Positions 33,101-40,502 of a stretch of 64,000 nt of DNA are shown here, one piece after another. A program made the position numbers and the translations under genes. Source of the stretch: Cellulomonas_A sp047229345 (GTDB taxonomy: Bacteria > Actinomycetota > Actinomycetes > Actinomycetales > Cellulomonadaceae); the NCBI RefSeq assembly GCF_047229345.1, contig NZ_JBFTER010000011.1:9235-73234 (forward strand), given 5' to 3'. The first letter of the stretch is position 1; every line of letters begins with the position of its first letter. The notes beneath the pieces are model-generated. The model did no database searches, was not told the DNA's origin, and saw only the letters and a program-made list of their open reading frames with translations.

Positions 33101-36100
33101 CGTCGCCCGAGACCGTCACGGTCAGCACCGCGGTCGCGCGGCCGCCGCGGATGTTGGTCGCCGTGTAGACGATCTGCAGCACCGCGGGCTCGTCGGGCGC
33201 CTGCACGAGGATCCGGCGGCCCTCGACGCGCGCGTCGACCCCCTCCGCCGTCTCGAGCTCGGTCTCGAGGCTCAGCTCCCCGCCGTTGGGGTCGACGTCG
33301 TTCGCGAGCACGCGGACCTCGACGCGCTCGCCGGGGCGGACCTGCACGGCGTCGTCGCGGGCCACGACCGGCACCGTCGTCGTCGGGCGCGGGCTGATGC
33401 CGACCCGGATCGTGGCGACCGCGCGCTGCCCCACCCAGTCCTCGACCGCGTACGTGAACGTGTCGGTCCCGAGCTCGCCGGGCAGCGCCTCGTACTCGAG
33501 CCAGTCCGCCCCGACATCGACGATGCGGCCCTTGGTCGGCGCGAGCGCGGCCCCGAGCAGGGTCACGCCGTCGCCGTCGTCGTCGATCCCGACGAGCGGC
33601 ACGGGGATCCGGATCGTCTCGCTCTCGAAGACGCGGGCGGTCAGGTCGCGCGGGCGCGGCGGCGCCTTGGTGGTCGCGTCCGACTCGTGCACCCGCACGG
33701 TCAGCGTCGCGGCGGTCGTGTTGCCGAGCGCGTCCCGCACCGCGAACGTCGCGTGCGCGGTGAGCGCGGACTCGGGCGCCTGGTAGCGCAGCACGTCGCC
33801 CGACACGAAGAGCAGGCCCTGGCCCTCACCGAGCGGCTCGGCGAGCTCGGGTACGAGCGTGAGGCGGTCGCCGTCGGGGTCGTAGGCGTCGTCGAGCACC
33901 GGGACGGTCACGACGCCGCCCGTACGGACGGAAACCTCGACGTTCGGCACGACGGGCGGCTGGTTCGTCGCGGACGGCGGGACGGGGTGCACCGCGATCT
34001 CGCTCGTCGCGGTGGTCGTCCCGTTCGACACGACGTAGCGCACGGACACCGGGGCCTCGAGCGTGCGCGTCGCCGAGATCTGCACGAGCTGGTGGCCGAT
34101 CACGGCGATGCGGAGCCCGGAGTCCGCGGGGGCCTCGACCGACTGGACGACGAGCACGCCGCCCGCCGGGTCGGTGTCGTTCGCGAGCGGGTCGACCGTG
34201 ACCTCGCCGCCCGCCGGCAGGTACGCGCGGTCGCGCACGGCCACCGGCGGCTGGACCTCCGACGGCCACTCGCGCACGTCGACGCGCGCGAGCCCGGTCG
34301 CCTGCTGCGGCGGCGCGGCGACGACGAACGGCACGTAGTACGTCCCCGGCCGCGCGGCGCTCACCGTGAACGTGCCCGCCGCGAGGTCGGTCGTGATGGT
34401 CAGGCCCGCGACCTCGTCGACGCCCGCGAGCCGGACGGGCTCGGCCGACGAGCTGCGCACCGCGGCGAGCGGCTGCACGAGCGCGGGCAGGTCGACGTAG
34501 GTCACGACGTGCACCGGGTCGACCTGCGGCGCGAGCGAGCCCGCAGCGCGGACGTCGACCTCGAGCACCCCCTCGGCCGTCTCGACGCCGTCGGTCACCG
34601 TGAGGCGCACCTGGTGACGGCCGAGCGTCCCGCCCTCCGCGCGGAACGTCACGGAGCCGTCCTGCCGGAAGCTCACGCCGCCGCCGTCGGAGACCGCACC
34701 GACGAGCACGAGGTCGTCGCCGTCGGGGTCCGCGAAGTCGGCGAGCGCGTTGTAGGTGGCCTGGGCGCCCTGCTCGACGCGCATCGAGCCGGTCCGGACC
34801 TGCACCGGGGCCTCGTTCACGCCGTCGTCGCGCACGGTCAGCGTGACGCTCGCGGTGGAGGGCGCGCTCGTCCCGCGCCCGTCGGTGATCGTGTAGGTGA
34901 ACGTCGCGCTGCCGGTGGCGTCCGGTGCCACGGTCAGCTGCAGCGAGCGCCCGCCGTAGATGGCCTCGAGCCGCCCGAACTCCTCCGGCACCGGGTCGAA
35001 CTCGCTCACCGCGAGGATGCCGCAGTCCGACGACGAGTCGTTGTCGATGACGGGGAGGATCGTGGCGCGGCCGGGGCGGACCCCGAAGCCGTCGTCCTGC
35101 GCGGTCGGCGGCGCGGACTGCGTGCCGCACTCCGCGACGAGGTCCTGCGTGGTCTCCGTGCCCTCGGCGTCCTCCTGCTCCTCCTCGAGCTCCTCCTCGG
35201 GGACGATGTCCTCCCAGTTGGGCTCGCGCAGCGCGGTGTCCTCGAGCGGCATCCACACGCGCCCGCGCAGGGTGTCGTTGAGCACGACCGCGCCGCGGTT
35301 GACCCGGAACGTCAGCTCGTCCTGCGACGACATGTCCTCGAGGTCCTCGACCTGCGGCCCGGAGCCGCCGGTGCACTCGCGCAGGTAGCTCCCCGTGGCG
35401 GACGCCCAGGCGGCGTGCGCGCAGCCCCGCACGCGCACCGGCGCGGCCGGGCGGCCCGAGCCGCCGGTGAGCCGCTCGACCGGCTCGCCGCCGCCCAGCG
35501 GGACCTGCAGCAGCGCCGTGCGGCTCGCGACCAGCGCGTCGTCCGCGGCGGGCCCCGGCTGCTGCAGCACCAGGTCGTCACCGTCGAGCTCGACCTCGCC
35601 GCGCAGTGTCACGAGGGTCGAGCCGTCGAGGCCCACGGGCTCGTCGCCGACCGCGGTGAGCTTCTCGACGCCCGTCCCGAACGACCCGACGGGCTCGACG
35701 ACCGGTGTGCCGGCCTCGAGCCGCACGCGCGTGACGTCGCCGGTCGTGCCGTCGACGCCGAGCGCGACGCCGTCCTGGGTGACGACGACGCGACCGCCGT
35801 CGCCGAGCTCGAGGTCGGGCTGGTCGGACGAGACGCGCAGCGTGTCGAGAGCCGTGAAGGGGCGCACCCAGGCGTTGCCGCCGGAGTCCAGGACGGCGAC
35901 GGTCCCGCCGCCCATCGACGCGGACGCCCCGCCCGGGACGGGCACCTGCGCGACGAGGGTCACGCTCGCGGGGTCGACCACCGAGACGCTGCCGGGCTCC
36001 AGGAGGAGCACGTCGCCCGCGTCCTGCAGCACGTCGAAGTCGGTGCCGGTCGTGACGAGACCCGAGTTGAGCTCCTCGACCTGCGTGTTGAATCGCCCGA

Positions 36101-36263
36101 GCTTGAGCTCGCTCGTGGCGGTGAGCCACACGCCGCCGTCGTTGAGGTCGACGCGCGCGAGCGGGAAGCCGGGGTTGACCAGCGCGAGCACCGCGAGGAC
36201 CACGGGCACGGTCACGACGGCCGCGGCGGACACGGTGCGCCGGCGCACGGAGGCGAGGCTCAT
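30117..36263 (-). CDS. Giant surface protein: propeller-like, Ig/cadherin-like and fibronectin type III modules
   Basis: 2048 residues. A signal anchor or single span lies at about residues 12-30; about 40-340 is a propeller-like region; an acidic stretch (EEELEEEQED) follows; then roughly ten Ig/cadherin-like modules with signatures such as DPDGDDLVL, LANDTDPAGG, DPDGDRLTL and LANDVDPNGG; finally about six FN3 modules with ITGYRVVA, TYTVRVRAQN, GYELTITGP, and a Pro/Gly-rich C-terminus. No sortase motif is seen. The closest known analogue is the fn3 product of bifidobacterial PFNA clusters. Its start overlaps the kinase stop, its stop overlaps MoxR. It is probably an extracellular adhesin or scaffold whose assembly or activity the other cluster proteins control. 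Confidence 0.88.
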   Translation of the reverse strand: MSLASVRRRTVSAAAVVTVPVVLAVLALVNPGFPLARVDLNDGGVWLTATSELKLGRFNTQVEELNSGLVTTGTDFDVLQDAGDVLLLEPGSVSVVDPASVTLVAQVPVPGGASASMGGGTVAVLDSGGNAWVRPFTALDTLRVSSDQPDLELGDGGRVVVTQDGVALGVDGTTGDVTRVRLEAGTPVVEPVGSFGTGVEKLTAVGDEPVGLDGSTLVTLRGEVELDGDDLVLQQPGPAADDALVASRTALLQVPLGGGEPVERLTGGSGRPAAPVRVRGCAHAAWASATGSYLRECTGGSGPQVEDLEDMSSQDELTFRVNRGAVVLNDTLRGRVWMPLEDTALREPNWEDIVPEEELEEEQEDAEGTETTQDLVAECGTQSAPPTAQDDGFGVRPGRATILPVIDNDSSSDCGILAVSEFDPVPEEFGRLEAIYGGRSLQLTVAPDATGSATFTYTITDGRGTSAPSTASVTLTVRDDGVNEAPVQVRTGSMRVEQGAQATYNALADFADPDGDDLVLVGAVSDGGGVSFRQDGSVTFRAEGGTLGRHQVRLTVTDGVETAEGVLEVDVRAAGSLAPQVDPVHVVTYVDLPALVQPLAAVRSSSAEPVRLAGVDEVAGLTITTDLAAGTFTVSAARPGTYYVPFVVAAPPQQATGLARVDVREWPSEVQPPVAVRDRAYLPAGGEVTVDPLANDTDPAGGVLVVQSVEAPADSGLRIAVIGHQLVQISATRTLEAPVSVRYVVSNGTTTATSEIAVHPVPPSATNQPPVVPNVEVSVRTGGVVTVPVLDDAYDPDGDRLTLVPELAEPLGEGQGLLFVSGDVLRYQAPESALTAHATFAVRDALGNTTAATLTVRVHESDATTKAPPRPRDLTARVFESETIRIPVPLVGIDDDGDGVTLLGAALAPTKGRIVDVGADWLEYEALPGELGTDTFTYAVEDWVGQRAVATIRVGISPRPTTTVPVVARDDAVQVRPGERVEVRVLANDVDPNGGELSLETELETAEGVDARVEGRRILVQAPDEPAVLQIVYTATNIRGGRATAVLTVTVSGDAAVLPPIAQDVVVPPIDTIGRESVEVDVLEVAQNPSGPLSDLQVSVPRSASEVATVTPQGKVVVTLVDTAQTVPYVLTNVSPQADRVSSYAFITVPALGFFPPTPRPKAPELRVASGEPLEIPLDEQVQVAPGRTASIADAAGVTATKSDGTALVKDATTLRFQSAAGYAGPASITVPVTDRTSAGDAEGRTSVITLSITVYALDDHPPTFDPTTLDMGPGEAPLAVDLRALTRGPEGETTTTTPYTYQLTSAVPAGFTATLEGSTLRVSAARTTPKGTLGSLAVKIGYGRSGSMDAQVDLRVTASTRQLARVVDRTVTDGVQGRETVVNVLENAFNPFPDGELTVVGASVETPGAGTASATSSTVSVRPGPDFQGTLVARFRVRDATGDPDREVEGRITVSVRGKPEAPRAPRVVEVRDRTVVLAWDAPGDRGAPITGYRVVANPGGAVRACASTTCTIDNLTNDTEYTFTVAAQNAVDWSDPSPASAPARPDAVPDPPGAPVEVSTGDRELTVRWEAPRSTGSPITSYTLEITPAPVNGPASVTTSTLTQRFTGLQNGTAYTVRVRAQNRAPEPSGWSGSSATIVPAKAPDAPAVSAQRVETPLGGQITVSWTSPAANGDPVRGYELTITGPGGGTFPLTAAETSYAFTRAVNGHPHEFQVRAQNKAGWSATGSAIASTFGVPGVTSGVRATGSGTAEPGQGSVELSGFSADANGSPITEYQVLQGGTPVRSGAGSPIVVDALPGGETQSYQVRACNVAGCGAPSGVVSATPVTRPVAPGAVSLSDPTRDDNRQPTSITASWGATGSWGGGANQRYHVVFAVDGRVVRDTTVTGTQDTLTDGLPRFGFANRSAVVSVSVSAVTGAGESGAVSTDKQIERASEPGDASGVQVRLEETGARVDATWTPPSDNGGVPLTGYVVEVRVGNGAWTSLGTVTAPSVNAALPGAPVAAGTEVRIRVKATNQYGESGGWAEGGERIPAPPPPPPDGGEGG

Positions 36264-37939
36264 GGCGCGCACCCCTCGGCGGGACGCGCGGACGCCCCGC
36301 GGTCGGCGCGCACGATCGACACCTCGACGCACACGGGGCTCCCGGTCGCCGCGGCGGCGGGCACCGTGACGGTCGGCTCCTCGACGAGCTCGCGGACGGG
36401 CTCCCCGGTCGCAGCCCGCACGCCCCACAGGTAGCGGTCGCCGTCGACGGGCTCGGGGTTGGTCCAGGTGAACACCACGGCCCCGTCGGCCTGCCGGACG
36501 CCGGTGAGGTCCGCGGGCGACGGGACCGCCGCGGCGACGCCGCTCGCGGGCGGCTCGAAGCCGGTCGGGTCCTGCGTCGCGGGGGGCGCCGCGGAGTCGC
36601 CGAGCGTCAGCGCGACGACCACGACGAGCGCCGCGAGCACCACGGCCCCGGAGACCAGGCCCGCGACGAGCCGACCACGCCCGGCCGGCTCGGGGTCGGG
36701 CTGCGGGATGAGGATCTCGCGCGCGGCCGTCTCGGTGCCGAGCTCGTCGGCGAGCGCGCGCCGACCGGTCGTCGGAGTGCCGGGCGCCGCGGGCGCGGTC
36801 GACGGCTGCGAGCCGGCGGCCGTGCGGAGCCGGTGCGCGACGGTCGTGGCGGGCGGTGTCTGCGCCGCGTCGGGCGACACGCTGGTGACGGGCCGCAGGC
36901 GGGTCGCGTCGTCCTCCGCCGAGCGCAGCGCGCGGCGGGTGGGCCGGACCGGTGGAGGTCCCGACGGGTCGATGCTCACCACGGGGCGCAGCCGCGTCCG
37001 GTCGTCGCCGTCCTCCTCGCCGGGCCCGTCGGCGTCCCGTGAGACGCCCGGAGCCGGCACGCGCGCCTCGTCGGTGAGGTCCAGCGGTGTCACCGCGAAC
37101 CCGAGCTCGGCCTCGACCTGCTGCAGCGAGCGCGCGAACGCGACCGCGCTCGGGTGCCGGCCGGCGGGCGACCGGCTCATCGCGCGCGCGAGCACCGAGT
37201 CGAGGCTCGCCGGCACGTCCTGGCGGCCCGTCGGCGGGACGGGCGAGCGCTCGATGCGGCCCACGAGGTCGGCCGCGCCGTTCGCGCCGCCCGGGACCTC
37301 GAACGGCGTCCGACCCGCGAGCAGCGAGTAGACGGTCGCCGCGAGCGAGTACACGTCGGAGCGCGCGTCCCCGGTCGGGTGCTCGGCGAGCAGCTCGGGC
37401 GGCGACCACGGGATCGACATCCCGATCGCCACCCCGGCGCCCGCCCCGGTGGTCGCCGCGATGCCGAAGTCGGTCAGCGCGGGCCACCCGAAGTCGGTGG
37501 TCAGGACGTTGGCGGGCTTGATGTCGCGGTGCAGGATCCCGGCGCGGTGCGCGGTCTCGACGGCCGAGCCGAGGCGCACGCCGATGCGCAGCGCCTCCGC
37601 CACGGAGATGCGCTCGACGCGGTAGCGCTCGGCGAGCGCCGGCCCGGAGCAGTACTCCATGACGAGGTACGGGCGCCCGTCGGGGGCGATGTCCGCGTGG
37701 AAGATCGTGACGATCGACGGGTGGTGCGAGAGCTGGGCCATGAGGTTGGCCTCGGTCTGGAACCGCACCCGCAGGTCGTCGTCGAGCGAGCCGGCGAGCA
37801 GGACCTTGACCGCGACCGAGCGCCGCGGCATGTCCTGCTCGTAGAGGAAGACGTCAGCGAACCCACCGAGGCCGAGCACCCGGACGAACCGGTGCCCGGC
37901 GATCCTCGGTGGGGCAGAGGCGACGCGGCGTGCAGTCAC
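36260..37939 (-). CDS. Transmembrane Ser/Thr protein kinase (PknB/Pkb2 type)
   Basis: 559 residues. Complete Hanks-type domain: glycine loop LGLGGFADVF (22-31), Lys45 in VAVKVL, HRDIKPANVL (137-146), DFG 157-159, and SPPELL. A linker of about 140 residues contains the motif DDxTRLRPV twice (312-320 and 343-351). One span at 424-446 leads to an outer domain of about 90 residues that looks like an FN3 module (LTGVRQADGAVVFTWTNPEP) with two cysteines. No PASTA repeats. GTG at 37939 overlaps the FHA gene's stop and has GGAG 8 nt upstream. With the phosphatase and two FHA proteins it forms a full write/erase/read set. Confidence 0.93.
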   Translation of the reverse strand: MTARRVASAPPRIAGHRFVRVLGLGGFADVFLYEQDMPRRSVAVKVLLAGSLDDDLRVRFQTEANLMAQLSHHPSIVTIFHADIAPDGRPYLVMEYCSGPALAERYRVERISVAEALRIGVRLGSAVETAHRAGILHRDIKPANVLTTDFGWPALTDFGIAATTGAGAGVAIGMSIPWSPPELLAEHPTGDARSDVYSLAATVYSLLAGRTPFEVPGGANGAADLVGRIERSPVPPTGRQDVPASLDSVLARAMSRSPAGRHPSAVAFARSLQQVEAELGFAVTPLDLTDEARVPAPGVSRDADGPGEEDGDDRTRLRPVVSIDPSGPPPVRPTRRALRSAEDDATRLRPVTSVSPDAAQTPPATTVAHRLRTAAGSQPSTAPAAPGTPTTGRRALADELGTETAAREILIPQPDPEPAGRGRLVAGLVSGAVVLAALVVVVALTLGDSAAPPATQDPTGFEPPASGVAAAVPSPADLTGVRQADGAVVFTWTNPEPVDGDRYLWGVRAATGEPVRELVEEPTVTVPAAAATGSPVCVEVSIVRADRGASARPAEGCAP

Positions 37940-39564
37940 GCACCCCGCTCCACGGTGAACGTCACGCCGTCCCCGAGGTCGACGACCTCGCCGGCGGCGA
38001 CGACCGTCGCCTCGCCGGGGTGCAGCCGCCGGGCACGCTCGCCCGGCCGGGACACCAGGATGCCGTTGGTGGAGTTGAGGTCGGTCACGAGCACGTCGTC
38101 GCCCTCGGCGCGGACCTCGGCGTGCGTGCGCGAGATGTCCTGCTGCGGGCTCGGGACGGTCACGAGGCGCGGGAGCTCGCGGTTCGTGACGCGCGAGACC
38201 TGCGGGGCGCGGCCGAGCAGCACCGAGCGGTCGAGCGCGACGACGAGGCCGGTCGAGAGCACGAGCTTGGCGGTCGGGTCGACCTCGGGCGCGACGACGC
38301 GGAACGGCCCCGGGACCTCGTCGGCGGCCCACGAGGGCAGCTGGTCGCGGATCGCGACGAGGTCGCTCGACAGGATCGTGAGCCCGTCGTGGTCGTCGTC
38401 GAGGTCGAGGTCCGTCTGCGCGGCGGCCTCGCCCTGCAGCACGGCCTCCGCGGCGGCCACGACGTCCGCGCCGTAGGTGTCGTCGTCGTCGTCGAGGTCC
38501 TCGTCGTCCGGGACCAGCGCGGGCACGGCCGCGTGCTCGGCGGGCCGCTCGGCCGCGGGCAGGACCGGCGTCGGCGTAGACCACGTACGGGCGAGATCGG
38601 CCTGCGGGTCGCGCGCGGGGTCTGCGTCGAGCTGCTCGCGGGCGGGCGCCGGGGCGTCGACCGCCTGGAACGCGGGCATGGGCAGCTCGGCGACGTGCAG
38701 CGGGAGCACCGGGGACGCCGCGGGCACGGAGGGCGCTGCGGTGGCGCCGGCCGGCGACCCGGCGGTGCCCGACGCCAGCGGGAGCTCGGCGGAGTGCGTC
38801 GCGGGCTCGGTCCGGGAGCCCGCTGCGGGCTCGTCCGACGCCGCCGCGGTGACCGGCTCGGCGTCCACGGTCTCGGCGTCCACCGGCTCGCGGTCCACCG
38901 GCTCGGCGGGCACCGACTCGGCGTGTACCGGCTTGGCGAGGTCGACGAAGCCGGCGGGCACGGCGTCGGCCGGCGCCGGGGCGCCGGCGAGCACAGCCGT
39001 GGCCTCGGCGGCGGCGGCGGTCTCGACGACGTGGTCGGGCGTGGCCTCGGGCTCGCTCGGCTCGACCGTCGCCTCGACCGGCACGGACGCCGACGTCGTC
39101 CCGGAGCCCGCCGCGTCGTCGCGCACCGCGAGCGGGACCTGCACCGCGGACGCGCGGACGACGCCGCTCACGACCGGCAGCGCCTCCGCGGCGGTCCAGG
39201 TACCGGCGCCGGCGACGCGCACCGTCACCACGTCCGCACCCTCGGCGACCCGCTCGGACCAGGTCGTGACCTCGCCGGCGGCGAGCACGGACGACCCGTC
39301 GGGCCCGCTGACCTCGACCTCGACCGGGCCGCGCAGCGCCGCGTGCACCCGCCCACCGGTGAGGTCGACGAGCGCGAACGGCTGGAGCCGCGCGATGCCG
39401 CCGGTCAGCAGCACCTCGAGCTGGTCCGCGAGACCGCCGTCGGCGGGCACGGCGTCCCACACGGCCCGCACCACGGAGGGCGGCGTGGTCGGCGCGAGCA
39501 GCGCCACGACCCCGCCTGCGACGACCGCGTGCCAGTCTCCGGGGGTGTACTCGGGCACGATCAC
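37936..39564 (-). CDS. FHA-domain protein
   Basis: 542 residues. The N-terminal part (about 1-140) is a beta-rich module; the middle is Ala/Pro/Glu-rich low complexity with repeated DAE/EPV units and an acidic patch DDEDLDDDDD; the C-terminal FHA domain (about 440-542) has the canonical VLLGRAPQ, ISRTHAEV and LNSTNG residues. No membrane span, so cytoplasmic. It should bind phosphothreonine, probably on the kinase made by the next gene. GTG start overlaps the phosphatase stop with GGAGG 7 nt upstream. Confidence 0.9.
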   Translation of the reverse strand: MIVPEYTPGDWHAVVAGGVVALLAPTTPPSVVRAVWDAVPADGGLADQLEVLLTGGIARLQPFALVDLTGGRVHAALRGPVEVEVSGPDGSSVLAAGEVTTWSERVAEGADVVTVRVAGAGTWTAAEALPVVSGVVRASAVQVPLAVRDDAAGSGTTSASVPVEATVEPSEPEATPDHVVETAAAAEATAVLAGAPAPADAVPAGFVDLAKPVHAESVPAEPVDREPVDAETVDAEPVTAAASDEPAAGSRTEPATHSAELPLASGTAGSPAGATAAPSVPAASPVLPLHVAELPMPAFQAVDAPAPAREQLDADPARDPQADLARTWSTPTPVLPAAERPAEHAAVPALVPDDEDLDDDDDTYGADVVAAAEAVLQGEAAAQTDLDLDDDHDGLTILSSDLVAIRDQLPSWAADEVPGPFRVVAPEVDPTAKLVLSTGLVVALDRSVLLGRAPQVSRVTNRELPRLVTVPSPQQDISRTHAEVRAEGDDVLVTDLNSTNGILVSRPGERARRLHPGEATVVAAGEVVDLGDGVTFTVERGA

Positions 39565-40400
39565 GGCTGGACCTCCGTCGTCCTGGTTCGCGGCACGGTC
39601 GCACCGTCGAGCATCTCGTCCCACGCGCTCGGCGCGAGCTCCGCGCCCGCACGCGGGACGGTCACGTGCACGTCCTCGTCCCTCACCGCGGTCGCCACGT
39701 CGACGACGACGGCGCTCACGTTGTCGTGGCCCCCGGCCTCGACCGCGCGCTGCACGAGCTGCTGCGCGGCCTGCTGCGGGTCGCTGTGCTCGGCGAGGAT
39801 GCCCGCGATCGCGGCGTCGTCGAGCTCACGGGTCAGGCCGTCCGAGCACACGAGGACCCGGTCGTGCGGCCCCGCGGGGATCAGCCAGTAGTCGGGCTCC
39901 GGGCTCGGGCCGGTGCCGAGGGCGCGCGTGAGCACGTGCCGCTCCGGGTGGGTGCCCGCCTGCGAGGAGCTGAGCTCACCCGAGTCGAGCATCTCCTGGA
40001 CCACCGAGTGGTCGACGCTGATCTGCTCGAGGACGCCCTCGCTGACGCGGTACACCCGCGAGTCGCCGACGTTGAACACGAGCCAGTAGGAGCCGTCGTC
40101 GTGCTCCGCGACGGCGACGCCCGCCACGGTCGTGCCGCCCGCGCGCCCCTCGAACGTGTCGCGGATCCGCTCGGCCGTCCGGGTGAAGCACGCGTGCACG
40201 TCGTCCGCGGAGGCGACCGTGCGCCCCGCGAGGTGCGCGAACTCCTCGACCGCGAGCCTGCTGGCGACGTCGCCGGCGTCGTGGCCGCCCATGCCGTCCG
40301 CCACGAGGAACACCGGGGGGTACGCGAGCAGGGCGTCCTCGTTGACCGAGCGCACGAGACCGCGGTCGGTCGCCGAACCCCACGACGTGCGCACTCCCAC
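39561..40400 (-). CDS. PP2C-family Ser/Thr phosphatase (PstP/PrpC type)
   Basis: 279 residues; dephosphorylates kinase substrates. Motifs of the PPM fold: VNEDALL, VADGMGGHDAGDVAS (metal Asp), GVAVAEHDDGSYWLVFNVGDSRVYR, LVCSDGLT and GGHDNVSAVVVD. There is no membrane span. GTG at 40400 is chosen because GAGGAG lies 8 nt upstream (40409-40414) and the product then begins MGVRTSWGSATDRG, usual for the family; the ATG at 40439 lacks such a site. First gene of the eleven-gene cluster. Confidence 0.93.
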   Translation of the reverse strand: MGVRTSWGSATDRGLVRSVNEDALLAYPPVFLVADGMGGHDAGDVASRLAVEEFAHLAGRTVASADDVHACFTRTAERIRDTFEGRAGGTTVAGVAVAEHDDGSYWLVFNVGDSRVYRVSEGVLEQISVDHSVVQEMLDSGELSSSQAGTHPERHVLTRALGTGPSPEPDYWLIPAGPHDRVLVCSDGLTRELDDAAIAGILAEHSDPQQAAQQLVQRAVEAGGHDNVSAVVVDVATAVRDEDVHVTVPRAGAELAPSAWDEMLDGATVPRTRTTEVQP

Positions 40401-40439
40401 CCCCGCTGCTCCTCGGGCGCGCGGCAGCCGCACCCACAT

Positions 40440-40488
40440 GGTTGGTTATCGGCCACATCGTGCCCTACATGAGCAAGACAAGTGTAAA
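40440..40488 (-). promoter_or_regulatory. Probable promoter region of the phosphatase-kinase-FN3 cluster
   Basis: The 63-bp gap to the next upstream gene is distinctly A+T richer than its surroundings. On the minus strand it contains TTTACA (40483-40488), a TTGACA-like -35, and downstream boxes TAGGGC and GATAAC. The exact -10 is unclear; the location makes this the only good promoter before the cluster. Confidence 0.45.
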
Positions 40489-40502
40489 GATCCGCGGACG
40501 TC

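Noticed and set aside
32481..36434. Plus-strand open frame of about 1300 codons opposite the giant FN3 gene
   Set aside because: Same artefact: repetitive Arg/Val/His/Asp composition, no start signals, mirrors the codon pattern of the minus-strand gene.
36264..37487. N-terminal extension of the giant FN3 frame upstream of 36263
   Set aside because: It overlaps the kinase gene entirely; the ATG at 36263 gives a membrane anchor and an ATGA junction with the kinase stop.
40401..40439. ATG at 40439 as phosphatase start
   Set aside because: No ribosome-binding site; the GTG at 40400 has GAGGAG at 8 nt and gives the usual N-terminus. Kept as an alternative only.
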